From assembly GCF_002506585.1 (NCBI RefSeq), contig NZ_DAXW01000009.1, positions 471,406 through 535,405 on the forward strand: 64,000 bases of DNA. The letters run 5' to 3'. The first letter of the stretch is position 1. Each line of letters starts with the position of its first letter. Position numbers and translations under genes: made by a program. Below are positions 8,310 to 16,378 of the stretch, piece by piece. This stretch comes from Methanoculleus sp. UBA430 (GTDB lineage Archaea > Halobacteriota > Methanomicrobia > Methanomicrobiales > Methanoculleaceae). The notes below the pieces were generated by a model. It did not search any database. It was not told the origin of the DNA and saw nothing but the letters and a program-made list of their open reading frames with translations.

Positions 8310-8854
8310 CAGAGAGCACCCCCGACCAGGTTATATGCGCGCTCTGCTGCCCTGACGTTCTTATCAGCCATGCTCCCGGAGAACCGGCTGCGCAGTGCAT
8401 GTTCGAGCGCTTCAAGCTTGATCTCGCCGGTGGCTGCAGCGAACGCGCCCATCAGGGTTGTATTGGTGATGGGCACGCCCAGTTCTTCGAGCGCGATGGT
8501 GGTCGCATCGACGGCGTAGACCTTCACGCCCTCCGGGACCCGGGCATCGAAGTCGGGCTTCTCGGTGTTGACGATGGCGATACCGCCTGCAGTCATGCCC
8601 TTGAAGACATCCACATCCCCGATCAGGGTCGGATCCTGCACGATGATGTAGTCAGGCTCGTAGACCTGGCTGCGCAGCCGGATCTTCTCATCACTGAAGC
8701 GGACGAACGCCTGAACCGGGGCACCACGCCGCTCCACGCCGAATGCCGGGAATGCCTGGGAATACACACCGCCCTCAAACGCCGCAAACGCAATGAGTTC
8801 GGCGGCGGTCACGGAACCCTGACCACCCCTGCCATGAATGCGTAACTCTCTCAA
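8309..8854 (-). CDS. porC: Pyruvate:ferredoxin oxidoreductase, gamma subunit
   Basis: A 181-residue gamma subunit and first gene of the operon. The N-terminus RELRIHGRGGQGSVTAAELIAFAAFEGG is the family signature, and RRGAPVQAFVRFSD and VNTEKP are also typical. The start codon is TTG at 8852-8854, preceded by AAAGGGGG about 8 bases upstream as ribosome-binding site. A clear TATA box (8886-8896) lies about 35 bp upstream, giving a very short leader. Confidence 0.94.
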   Translation of the reverse strand: MRELRIHGRGGQGSVTAAELIAFAAFEGGVYSQAFPAFGVERRGAPVQAFVRFSDEKIRLRSQVYEPDYIIVQDPTLIGDVDVFKGMTAGGIAIVNTEKPDFDARVPEGVKVYAVDATTIALEELGVPITNTTLMGAFAAATGEIKLEALEHALRSRFSGSMADKNVRAAERAYNLVGGAL

Positions 8855-8885
8855 ACAAAAACCCCCTTTAAATCTTAATGATTAA

Positions 8886-8896
8886 TAATATAAATA
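8886..8896 (-). promoter_or_regulatory. TATA box of the por operon
   Basis: On the minus strand the sequence reads TATTTATATTA, followed about 33 bases later by the porC TTG start. Spacing predicts a transcription start around 8865. It is one of the best archaeal promoter matches in the window. Confidence 0.65.
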
Positions 8897-8948
8897 CCCC
8901 GGCACTCCGTCCGCAACCGCCCTGCGGATGCAACGCACCCAAAAAAAA

Positions 8949-8988
8949 CGCAGAATCTCCCGCTCAATCCCGGGAGCGATCCTGCGCG
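8949..8988. promoter_or_regulatory. Hairpin in the divergent porC / 9082 promoter region
   Basis: CGCAG-AATC-TCCCG and CGGGA-GCGATC-CTGCG form an interrupted inverted repeat between two divergent genes. It sits upstream of both TATA boxes, so it is more likely a regulator site or a cruciform than a terminator. No regulator can be named. Confidence 0.3.
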
Positions 8989-9031
8989 TCAAAGCCTGCC
9001 GTAGTCTCGGCACCGATTAGAATCAATTCTA

Positions 9032-9044
9032 TTAAATATAAGCC
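9032..9044 (+). promoter_or_regulatory. Putative TATA box for the 9082 gene
   Basis: ATTAAATATAAG lies about 40 bp before the proposed GTG start at 9082, predicting a transcription start near 9065 and a short leader that keeps the GGTGAT ribosome-binding site at 9072-9077. Confidence 0.5.
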
Positions 9045-9081
9045 ATTCACAAAACACAAATGTTAATAATTGGTGATTTCC

Positions 9082-9648
9082 GTGATAGAGAATCCTGTGA
9101 TGGTATCCCGGGGCCTGGCGCCGATCTGCTGCATCCTCATCCTTGCCGCATTCTGTGTCGTGCCCGTCTGGGCAAACGATGCCGCCGTTTCCCGTGAGGT
9201 TGACCGCTCTTCGGTCCCGGTCGGCGACGAGGTTCTGGTGACGTTGTCGGTCGACAGCCTGAGCGTCGGCGGTGTCGTGGAGACGATACCGGAGGGTTTT
9301 GCGTTCCTTGAGACATCCTATCCGATGGAAAAATACGGCGTATCCGGACAGACACTGACGTTTGCGGTGATCGATGAGCGCGAGATCACCTACCGGGTCC
9401 AGGCAAAGACCGCCGGCTCCTGGACGTTTGCCGGGAGGTGGATCGATGCCGTCGACAAGACCGAAGACGCGATCTCTCCGACTGTGGTGAGCGTCGGATC
9501 CGGGGTAGCAGCAACCGGCGCAGCGCCCGCGGACGCCGGGCAGGCACCCGGCCCGACCAGTGCGGGAGGCGCGCCCTGGGTGGTCATCCCGGCCCTTACA
9601 GCCGCGGCCGTTGCTGCCGGCACGTACGCCGCACACAAGAAGCGGTGA
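9082..9648 (+). CDS. Small secreted surface protein with C-terminal anchor
   Basis: About 188 residues from the GTG at 9082; ATG at 9100 is an alternative that gives a cleaner signal peptide (MVSRGLAPICCILILAAF...). The GTG is preferred because GGTGAT lies 4 bases upstream. After the signal come a beta-rich domain (about 35-145) with PVGDEVLVTLSVDS and GGVVETIPEGFAFLETS, resembling the repeat of archaeal surface proteins that carry a DUF11/PGF-type 'IPEGF' phrase, a Pro/Ala/Gly linker, and a C-terminal hydrophobic helix ending AHKKR. It is an extracellular anchored protein; the function is unknown. It is monocistronic and converges on the ABC operon. Confidence 0.75.
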   Translation: MIENPVMVSRGLAPICCILILAAFCVVPVWANDAAVSREVDRSSVPVGDEVLVTLSVDSLSVGGVVETIPEGFAFLETSYPMEKYGVSGQTLTFAVIDEREITYRVQAKTAGSWTFAGRWIDAVDKTEDAISPTVVSVGSGVAATGAAPADAGQAPGPTSAGGAPWVVIPALTAAAVAAGTYAAHKKR

Positions 9649-9663
9649 CCTGCCGGCCGTTCG

Positions 9664-10515
9664 TTACACCGTCTCTTCCACCCAGTGGCCCGACCGCACC
9701 TCGACCGTCGTCGGCGCCGCAGGGAGGGGCAGTCTCTCCAGAGATGCACAGGGTCCCGTAAGCGAGGCGTCAACGAGTCTCCGGGTGTAGGGGTGCGAGG
9801 GGCGATCGAGGACGTCGGCGGTCCTGCCGATCTCCACGATCCTTCCTTCCAGCATGACGGCGACGCGACTGCTCATCGCCCGGGTGACGCCGAGGTCGTG
9901 CGAAATGTAAAGGCAGGTCATGCGGTAGTCGTGCCCGAGGTCGCGGATGAGGTTGAGGATCTGGGCCTGGACGGAGACGTCCAGGGCCGACGTGGGTTCG
10001 TCGGCCACGAGAAACCTCGGTTTGAGAGCGAGAACGCGGGCAAGGACCACCCGCTGGTTCTGGCCGCCTGAGAGTTCATAGGGCCGGCGGTTCAGGTGCT
10101 CCTCGTTCAACCCCACCTCTTCGATCAGTTCCCGCACCCTCCGGTCGATATCGGTCCTGCTCCCCATCCGGTGGATCTTCAGTGGCTCAGCAACGCTCTC
10201 GCGGACCCGCATCCGCGGGTTGAGAGAGGTGTAGGCGTCCTGGAAGATCATCTGCATTCGCGGCCGGAAACACCTGAGTTCGCTCCTGGAGAGGGCGGTG
10301 ACGTCGGTCCCGTCGACCACGATCCGGCCCCTGTCCGGCTCGACGAGGCGGAGGATCGAACGGCCGAGCGTCGTCTTCCCGCACCCGCTCTCGCCGACGA
10401 GACCGAGGGTCTCGCCCTCCTCGATCCGGAACGACACCCCGTCCACCGCCCGGACCACCCTCCGGCGGATGAAGCCCGTCGAGAAACAGGTCTCAAGATC
10501 AGTAACCTCAATCAT
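9664..10515 (-). CDS. ABC importer ATPase, peptide/nickel type (DppF/OppF-like)
   Basis: About 283 residues from the ATG at 10515, which overlaps the preceding stop by 8 bp; an upstream ATG at 10533 would add six residues. Walker A is GESGCGKTT, the Q-loop lies in MIFQDAYTSLNPRM, the signature is YELSGGQNQRV (N in place of the common Q/R) and Walker B is FLVADEPTSALD. The C-terminal SHPYTRRLVDA is the oligopeptide-transporter extension. It powers import of the solute captured by the binding protein at 13308-15122. Confidence 0.92.
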   Translation of the reverse strand: MIEVTDLETCFSTGFIRRRVVRAVDGVSFRIEEGETLGLVGESGCGKTTLGRSILRLVEPDRGRIVVDGTDVTALSRSELRCFRPRMQMIFQDAYTSLNPRMRVRESVAEPLKIHRMGSRTDIDRRVRELIEEVGLNEEHLNRRPYELSGGQNQRVVLARVLALKPRFLVADEPTSALDVSVQAQILNLIRDLGHDYRMTCLYISHDLGVTRAMSSRVAVMLEGRIVEIGRTADVLDRPSHPYTRRLVDASLTGPCASLERLPLPAAPTTVEVRSGHWVEETV

Positions 10516-11458
10516 AGAGCATACACCGTGCATAATGCCCGGACCCGACCTCGACGAGTCCGGGGTGTTCCCTGCTACAGTTCTCGACCGCGCAACCGCA
10601 CCGGGGCGAGAACCGGCAGCCGGACGGCAGGGTGATGAGCGAGGGGGCCGAGCCAGGGATCGGCTGCATCCCCCGTTCCGGGAGGGAGGCGAGGAGACCC
10701 CGGGTGTACGGGTGGGCCGGATCCCCGAGGACCTCTTCCGCCCCGCCTATCTCGACGATCTCGCCTGCATACATCACCGCGACCCGGGTGGCGAGGTCTC
10801 CTGCGGTCTCGATGTCGTGGGTGATGAAGAGGACGGAGTGGTCCCGGTCGATCTCCGAGAAGAGGTCGACGATCCCCCGTTTGGTGACGGCATCCAGCCC
10901 TTTCGTGGGCTCGTCCGCGATGAGGAGGTTCGGACGGCACGCGAGCGCAGTGGCGATGAGCGCCCTCTCCCGCATCCCACCGCTGAACCGGTGGGGATAC
11001 TCCCCGGCCATCCTGACCGGATCGGGTATCCCGACGGCGTCGAGCAGCTCCACCGCCCGCTGCCGGGCGTCGGGCCCGCTCAACCCCTGGTGGAGGATGA
11101 CCGCCTCTGCAATCTGGGTCCCGACCGTGTATACCGGGTTGAGGGAGGTCCCCGAGTTCTGGAGGACGATCCCGATCTCCCGCCCCCGTACCCTCTGCAT
11201 CTCGGCCTCCGGAAGGGAGAGGAGATCGCGGCCGCGGTAGCGGATCTCCCCCTCGATGATGGTGTTGGGCTGGAGGAGACGAAGGATCGCCATGCCGAGC
11301 ACGGTCTTCCCCGACCCGGTCTCGCCGATGAGACCGAGGGTCTCCCGCGGGTATATCTCGAGATCCACGGTATCGGAAGCCCGGACCAGCCCTTCCGGAG
11401 TGGGGAACCCTACTTTGAGCCCCCGGACTTCAAGGAGTGCGTCGCTCATCGCCGTCAT
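10508..11458 (-). CDS. ABC importer ATPase, peptide/nickel type (DppD/OppD-like)
   Basis: 316 residues. Start ATG 11458 overlaps the permease stop as ATGA; longer N-termini lack support. Walker A is GETGSGKTVLG, the Q-loop is in IGIVLQNSGTSLNPVYTVG, the signature is HRFSGGMRERALIA and Walker B is LLIADEPTKGLD. The C-terminal Cys-rich segment CRFSPRCGCAVENCSREHPG is the extension that in characterised OppD/DppD ATPases binds a [4Fe-4S] cluster. It pairs with the second ATPase downstream. Confidence 0.93.
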   Translation of the reverse strand: MTAMSDALLEVRGLKVGFPTPEGLVRASDTVDLEIYPRETLGLIGETGSGKTVLGMAILRLLQPNTIIEGEIRYRGRDLLSLPEAEMQRVRGREIGIVLQNSGTSLNPVYTVGTQIAEAVILHQGLSGPDARQRAVELLDAVGIPDPVRMAGEYPHRFSGGMRERALIATALACRPNLLIADEPTKGLDAVTKRGIVDLFSEIDRDHSVLFITHDIETAGDLATRVAVMYAGEIVEIGGAEEVLGDPAHPYTRGLLASLPERGMQPIPGSAPSLITLPSGCRFSPRCGCAVENCSREHPGLVEVGSGHYARCMLYD

Positions 11459-12276
11459 ACCCGCATCACCCGGAGTCTCGGATTGATCTCGTCTTCGCAG
11501 GCATACCCCAGCCACGCAAGAGCAAGAGAGATGAGCGTCACCGCAAGGCCCGGCGGGATCAGCCACCACCAGAGGCCGAGGATCATCGCCCCGTTCTGGC
11601 TCGCCCGGTTGATCATCTGACCCCAGTCCACGACGCTCGGGTCCGTGATGCCGAGGAATCCGAGGCCGATCCCGATCAGCATGAAGTGCTGGGCGGAGGT
11701 GACGAACTTGACGCCGGCCAGGGGGAGGACGCCCGGAAGGATATGTCGTGCCATGATGTAGCCGTCGCCGGCGCCGAGCGCTCTTGTCCCGACGACGAAG
11801 TCGGCGACCGCCAGGGAGAGGACCTGCGACCGGATCAACCGCACGCCCTGGAAACTACCTAAAAGACCCATAAGGACCGCGATCAGGTAGATCCCCGGCC
11901 GAAAGAACGTCGTGAGGATGAGCAGGAGCGGAAAGATCGGGATGGTCATCGCCACGTCGAGGAGGCGCATGACGGCTTCGTCGATCAGGCCGCCGTAGTA
12001 CCCCGATACGATGCCGGCAGCCGTGCCGACGGTGACAGCGATGGCGGCTCCGACGAAGCCGAGGAGTAGCGTCGCCCTCGTGCCCCAGATGAGCCCGCTG
12101 AAGATGTCCTGGGCGAGGTCGTTCGTCCCGAGCAGGTGGTCCCGGTCGGGGGGGGAGAGCGGTGCGCCCGTGATCGCGTGAGGGTCATAGGGCGCGATCA
12201 CCGGGGCCAGGAGAGCGACCGCACAGTATGCGAAGACGATGCCGAGGCTTGCGGCAAGGACGATCTTTTTATGCAT
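11455..12276 (-). CDS. ABC importer permease (DppC/OppC-like)
   Basis: 273 residues from ATG 12276, which overlaps the upstream permease stop by 8 bp. An N-terminal helix (KIVLAASLGIVFAYCAVALLAPVIAPYDP) precedes the five-helix permease core. The LLGTNDLAQDIFSGLIWGTR motif and the EAA-type loop RALGAGDGYIMARHILPGVLP, which contacts the ATPase, are clear. It forms the translocation pore with the preceding gene's product. Confidence 0.93.
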   Translation of the reverse strand: MHKKIVLAASLGIVFAYCAVALLAPVIAPYDPHAITGAPLSPPDRDHLLGTNDLAQDIFSGLIWGTRATLLLGFVGAAIAVTVGTAAGIVSGYYGGLIDEAVMRLLDVAMTIPIFPLLLILTTFFRPGIYLIAVLMGLLGSFQGVRLIRSQVLSLAVADFVVGTRALGAGDGYIMARHILPGVLPLAGVKFVTSAQHFMLIGIGLGFLGITDPSVVDWGQMINRASQNGAMILGLWWWLIPPGLAVTLISLALAWLGYACEDEINPRLRVMRV

Positions 12277-13249
12277 CGTCACCCACCTGCACACGCGGAT
12301 CGACGAGGGGGTAGATCAGGTCGGCGGCGATATTCGCCGCGATGACAAAGAGCGTGTCGATCAGCAGGATCCCCTGGAGCAGGGGGAGGTCACGGACGGC
12401 GAGGGCCTTGTAGGTGAGCATCCCGAGGCCGGGCCAGGAGAAGATCGTCTCGACGAAGATGCTCCCGGTGATCATGCCCGCGCACTCGAACGTGATCAGC
12501 GTCACCATCGGGAGCATGGCGTTCTTCAGGGCGTGCTTCCTGAGGATCATCAGTTCGTCGAGCCCCTTCGCCCTGGCGGTGGTGATGTAGTCTTCCCCGG
12601 CCGTCATGAGCATGGAGCTCCGCATGAGATAATAAGTCCCGGTCACCGAGAAGAGGAAGAGCGTCAGGACCGGGAGCACAGCGTGGTTTGCCACGTCGAG
12701 CGGATCGATCCCGGTGGTGAGGGCGCCGGTATCGACGTACCCCCCCAGCGGAAAGAGGTTGAGGTAGTAGGCGAAGATGATGAGGATCATGAGGGCGAGC
12801 CAGTACGAGGGGATCGCCCGGATGATGATCATACTGTTCAGGAGCGCGATGTCGGTCTTCGATCCGCGTCTCCAGCCCGAGTACGCGCCGATGCCGATGC
12901 CGGCAAGGGTGGCAAGGATCGTTGCCGGGAGGAGGAGGATCAGCGTCCAGACAAGTCTCTCGCCGATCACGGTGAGGACCGGAACCTTGTAGATGAAGGA
13001 GTATCCCCAGTTCCCCCGGAAGGCATCCAGAAGGTAGATGACGTACTGCTCCAGGATTGGTCTATCCAGACCATATACATGGTTGAATGCTTCAACGACG
13101 TCCGGGGGGGCGTACCGGTAGATCGCCTCCAGGTACATGGTGATGTAGTCGCCGGGCATGAGACGGAGGAGGGCAAACATGATGGTCACGGCGATGCAGA
13201 AGGCTGCAAACGAGGTGATCAGCCGTTTGAGGAGGTATATGCCGTTCAT
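12269..13249 (-). CDS. ABC importer permease (DppB/OppB-like)
   Basis: 326 residues with an N-terminal helix (LLKRLITSFAAFCIAVTIMFALLRLMPGD), the 'YGLDRPILEQY' periplasmic segment, and the EAA-type cytoplasmic loop DYITTARAKGLDELMILRKHALKNAMLP. The C-terminus has SIFVETIFSWPGLGMLTYKAL. These are hallmarks of the OppB/DppB/NikB family. It lies 58 bp downstream of the binding-protein gene and overlaps the second permease. Confidence 0.94.
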   Translation of the reverse strand: MNGIYLLKRLITSFAAFCIAVTIMFALLRLMPGDYITMYLEAIYRYAPPDVVEAFNHVYGLDRPILEQYVIYLLDAFRGNWGYSFIYKVPVLTVIGERLVWTLILLLPATILATLAGIGIGAYSGWRRGSKTDIALLNSMIIIRAIPSYWLALMILIIFAYYLNLFPLGGYVDTGALTTGIDPLDVANHAVLPVLTLFLFSVTGTYYLMRSSMLMTAGEDYITTARAKGLDELMILRKHALKNAMLPMVTLITFECAGMITGSIFVETIFSWPGLGMLTYKALAVRDLPLLQGILLIDTLFVIAANIAADLIYPLVDPRVQVGDDA

Positions 13250-13307
13250 GATAATGGCCAGGGGATCTGGTGAAAGGGGAGGGGACGAGGCCTGTACCGG
13301 CGAACGA

Positions 13308-15122
13308 TCACGCCCTCAGCCCCACCTCGGCGCTCGCCGGTCTGATCTCGGAGAAGAGACGGATGTTCCCGCCGCCGCCGAGCAGGGCGGCGTCCCACCC
13401 GACGAACCGATCCGACCGGTAGGCCATGAAGGCGTCCTGGGAGAAGACCGGGATGCAGGGCACCTCTTCGGCAAGGATCTCCTGCAGCTCAAATCCGATC
13501 TCCTCCCTTTTATCGGGATCGGCCGTGCTCTTCAACTCGGTGATGAGCCCGTTGAAGGTCTCGTTGTCGAAGTGGTAGTAGTTCTCGCCGAGCGGGCTCC
13601 TCTGGAAGTTGTCCAGGCGGTCGATGTCTTCATGCCAGCGTCCGGGCATGCCGTCGAAGTGGACGGCCGTCTTTGCAATCCAGTCCAGGTAGACCGAGTC
13701 GTCCACCTGTGGGGTCTCGACGATTCGTATACCGAGTTTCCCCTCCCAGTCCTCTTTGAGCACGGCCACGATCTTCTGGTCGACGGCGTTCGTGGACGCC
13801 TTGCCGGCGAGCGGGATCGTGATCTCGACCGGTTTTCCGTCGGGGCCGAGGAGAACCGGTCTCCCGTTCTCCTCGGTCAGGTTGAAGCCGGCCCGGGCGA
13901 GCTGCCTCTTCGCCTCCGCGATGTCGTAGGAGAACAGGCCGTTCGTCGCGGGGTTGACCTGGTCGCCGGCCAGGGCCGGGAGGAGGAAAACCGTCTCCGT
14001 CGGGCGGGCTCCCTCGCCGACCAGCCAGCACACCCGTTCCCGGTTCACGGCGTGAGACAGGGCGCGACGGAATTCCGGTATGGTTGCCGGGTAGACGTCG
14101 GACGTAAACGCCACCTCGAAGGCCTGTCCGCCCGAGGGGATCCGGCATATGCCGATGCCGGGGGCGTCCTTGAGGGCTTCGGCCTTTCTCGGGGACAGCC
14201 CGAACTCTCCGCTGATGAAATCCACGTCTCCTCGCCTGAGGGCAAGGATCTGCGCGTCTTCGTCTTCGTAGTTCTTTGTGACGACCTCGCGCACGTAGGG
14301 TTTCTCGCCGTGGTAGCCTTCATACGCCGTCACCTTCGAGAGGGTGCCGGGGATGGTCGATCCGTAGGCGAAGGGGCCGGTGCCGATATGCGCCGTGTCG
14401 ATGTAGGTGGAAGGGAGATCGATATCCCTCCAGATGTGTGCGGGGAAGACCGCGATGCCCGGGCCGGTCGCGAGGGTCTCCGGGAAGAGCGGTGCGCAGG
14501 ATTTCATGTGGAAGACGACCGTGTAGTCGTCCGGGCACTCGACTGATGCGACATTTTTAAAGATCGCCGAGTTCACCAGGTATGCACCGGCCCCCGGAGC
14601 GTCGGGGTTCCCGTGATCCCGGAAGTACTCGTAGGTGAACCGCACGTCCGCCGAGGTGAAGGGGGTGCCGTCGTGCCAGGCGGCGTTCCTGACGAGGTAG
14701 AACGTCCAGGTCATGGCGTCGTCCGAAGACTCCCACCTCTCTGCGAGCCAGCCGAGGTATTCCTTGGGTCCGCCCTCCTTCGGGCGGAGTTTTGTCACGA
14801 GACCCTCGTAGATGAGAGAGTCGGCGGGTACCCCTTTCTGGTCGATGTAACTTGTCGCCGGGATGAGGTATCTATCCCCCGCGACGGCGACGACCAGCTG
14901 TCCGTAGGGCAGGTGCAGGCTGTTGTGGGCGGCGAGGGAGAGTTCGTCCGCGCTGAGACGACCGGCGGTCAGGTGGTCAAGGATCGCCGTCGCGAGTTCT
15001 TTCTCCGAGACGACGGTGTCGCCGTCCGTGTCGCCCGGGATGCCCGCCGCCGCCGGTACGCAACAGGCAAGGAGGAGGACGGCACAGCAGACCAGGATCT
15101 TTTGTATGTAGCGTCCCGTCAT
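13308..15122 (-). CDS. ABC solute-binding protein, family 5, with N-terminal EF-hand-like loop
   Basis: 604 residues: signal peptide (about 1-27), then an insertion starting PGDTDGDTVVSEKELATAILDHL. This contains an EF-hand/dockerin-type loop with Asp at positions 1, 3 and 5 and Glu at 12, followed by the periplasmic binding domain (about 70-600). Typical phrases are RWESSDDAMTWTFYLVRNAAWHDGTPFTSADVRFTYEY and FRRALSHAVNRERV. The family binds peptides, nickel chelates or other small solutes; the ligand cannot be read here. It has no obvious C-terminal anchor. It starts 2 bp after the DUF3344 gene, so both are in one operon with the permeases and ATPases. Confidence 0.93.
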   Translation of the reverse strand: MTGRYIQKILVCCAVLLLACCVPAAAGIPGDTDGDTVVSEKELATAILDHLTAGRLSADELSLAAHNSLHLPYGQLVVAVAGDRYLIPATSYIDQKGVPADSLIYEGLVTKLRPKEGGPKEYLGWLAERWESSDDAMTWTFYLVRNAAWHDGTPFTSADVRFTYEYFRDHGNPDAPGAGAYLVNSAIFKNVASVECPDDYTVVFHMKSCAPLFPETLATGPGIAVFPAHIWRDIDLPSTYIDTAHIGTGPFAYGSTIPGTLSKVTAYEGYHGEKPYVREVVTKNYEDEDAQILALRRGDVDFISGEFGLSPRKAEALKDAPGIGICRIPSGGQAFEVAFTSDVYPATIPEFRRALSHAVNRERVCWLVGEGARPTETVFLLPALAGDQVNPATNGLFSYDIAEAKRQLARAGFNLTEENGRPVLLGPDGKPVEITIPLAGKASTNAVDQKIVAVLKEDWEGKLGIRIVETPQVDDSVYLDWIAKTAVHFDGMPGRWHEDIDRLDNFQRSPLGENYYHFDNETFNGLITELKSTADPDKREEIGFELQEILAEEVPCIPVFSQDAFMAYRSDRFVGWDAALLGGGGNIRLFSEIRPASAEVGLRA

Positions 15123-15124
15123 GC

Positions 15125-16039
15125 TTATCCCTGCTTCTTATATCGGATTGACCAGAGCACGACACCGAGCAGGGCGAGCGGGCCCATAATACCTCCGGGG
15201 GCGAGCGGCTGCGTTGCGGTCTCCTGTGCCGGCGAGGCTCCGGCGGCGGGCTGCGCCTCTGCGGCGGCGGACCCCGGGGGCTCCTGGCTGTAGATCCTGA
15301 CTTCACTCACCCATTTGGGGGAGGTGCCGGCGGTCGAGGGATAACTGCCGCCGTAGCTCCAGTATTTCTTGTCCCAGCATTCTTTCATGTCGGTGTTGCC
15401 GAAGATATGCCAGCCCCAGGGGTTCGTGGAGGTGTCGGCAAAGAAGATCAGGCGCATGCCGGCGACATACCCCGTATCGGGGTAGCCCTGGCCCTGCTCC
15501 TTTCCTTTCTCCGTATCGGGGCCGGAACCTTCGCCGCTGTACCAGCAGAGGACGACCGGGCCCTGGCGCGGGTCGGGTTCGTAGACGATCGAGTAGGGGA
15601 ATATCTTTGTGAAACCATCCCTGCTGAAGGTCTTAATCTCGTCGCCCTCCCGGGCTCCGCCGATGTAGTTGCAGATGTCTCTGAGGTCGGTCCCCTTGAC
15701 CGCCCCGAAGTCCGCCTTGTAGAGGATGCTCATCCTGACATCCTCGCCCGGGTTCCAGCCGTCGTAGGGTTTATCGGGGTGAACCTTCTCCCACTCCCCT
15801 TCGAAGACGGGGCCCTGGTGGTAGTAGCGGGTGACGCCGTCGCCCTGGACCGGGAGGTTCTTCTCCAGCCAGTGATAGTCGACGGTCGTCTCGTTTAAGA
15901 TAGTTGTTCTGTCGTTTGCGTACTTTACGATGCGGAGCTCGGTGGTCCCCGTCTCCGCCGCCAGCACCGGTGCCGGCAGCACGAAGGCTGCCAGCATCAG
16001 CACCACAAGGGGTATAATAATTTTTTCCAATCGTCTCAT
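15125..16039 (-). CDS. DUF3344 surface protein heading the ABC importer operon
   Basis: 304 residues: signal peptide (about 1-28), one DUF3344 domain (about 30-255), an Ala/Pro/Gln-rich linker, and a C-terminal membrane helix (GIMGPLALLGVVLWSIRY) ending KKQG. Family markers are TTVDYHWLEKNLPVQGDGVTRYYHQGPVF, GTDLRDICNYIGGA, DPRQGPVVLCWYSG, HIFGNTDMKECW and SPKWVSEVRIYSQ. The domain's function is not known. Only 2 bp separate it from the solute-binding protein gene, so it is first in the importer operon and may be an accessory surface receptor. The start lacks a GGTGA/GGAGG site but carries a 15-base leader shared with two paralogues. Confidence 0.88.
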   Translation of the reverse strand: MRRLEKIIIPLVVLMLAAFVLPAPVLAAETGTTELRIVKYANDRTTILNETTVDYHWLEKNLPVQGDGVTRYYHQGPVFEGEWEKVHPDKPYDGWNPGEDVRMSILYKADFGAVKGTDLRDICNYIGGAREGDEIKTFSRDGFTKIFPYSIVYEPDPRQGPVVLCWYSGEGSGPDTEKGKEQGQGYPDTGYVAGMRLIFFADTSTNPWGWHIFGNTDMKECWDKKYWSYGGSYPSTAGTSPKWVSEVRIYSQEPPGSAAAEAQPAAGASPAQETATQPLAPGGIMGPLALLGVVLWSIRYKKQG

Positions 16040-16144
16040 AGGGGGTCAACTCGCGTCTGTCAGGCTTTCCGGATTTTGGTGCGCTCGATGAATATACTGG
16101 AATGCGTTATTCCCGAGTAAATATTTTCCCATTTACTTTGCAAA

Positions 16145-16155
16145 GATATAAATTA
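16145..16155 (-). promoter_or_regulatory. Putative TATA box of the DUF3344-ABC importer operon
   Basis: The minus strand reads TAATTTATATC about 105 bp before the ATG at 16039, predicting a leader of roughly 75-80 bases. The surrounding 16120-16175 is strongly AT-rich in a GC-rich neighbourhood. Confidence 0.5.
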
Positions 16156-16220
16156 CGTTAATTTTAAGTAAACCGCGTCCGGTTTCCGGCGACGGCGATC
16201 TGCGGCACACCCCCGGAGCG

Positions 16221-16365
16221 TCTCTGCCGGGAGGGGTGTCCCCCTTCCGGGTGCGTTACCCGGAGGGGAGCCGTGTTCGCGATCCGGCGACGGGTATGGT
16301 TCGACTCTCCCCAAACGTGCGTAAGAGGGGCCCGAACCATACGGATTTTGATCGCCGGATACTTC
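16221..16365. repeat. Dispersed palindromic intergenic repeat, copy 1
   Basis: A 145-bp unit that recurs at 52305-52464. It starts TCTCTGCCGGGAGGGG (identical in both copies) and contains nested arms: ATCCGGCGA (16282-16290) with TCGCCGGAT (16352-16360), and GTATGGTTCG (16294-16303) with CGAACCATAC (16333-16342). The loop carries ACTCTCC-CAAACGT-CGTAA. It lies 13 bp downstream of the stop of the next - strand gene, so it could act as a 3' RNA structure or be a MITE-like element. Confidence 0.65.
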
Positions 16366-16378
16366 CGGGGCGGCTTCC

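Larger units (their letters stand above)
16040..16378. other. Intergenic region: DUF3344 promoter plus palindromic repeat
   Basis: This 339-bp gap has no credible gene. From right to left it holds the palindromic repeat (16221-16365), an AT-rich promoter with minus-strand TAATTTATATC (16145-16155), an ATTTACTT just beyond it, and the conserved leader 16040-16055 next to the start codon. Confidence 0.6.

Noticed and set aside
5986..8854. 2-oxoglutarate (Kor) rather than pyruvate (Por) oxidoreductase
   Set aside because: Gene order gamma-delta-alpha-beta, subunit lengths and the beta-subunit cysteine pattern fit Por better.
10298..11620. 440-codon + strand frame opposite the ABC ATPase genes
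   Set aside because: It is antisense to two well-supported ATPases, has an Arg/Pro/Gly-biased composition and no recognisable motifs.
12239..14546. Long + strand frames opposite the permeases and binding protein
   Set aside because: They are mirror frames caused by high GC; no start signals or domains, and the minus strand encodes clear transporter proteins.
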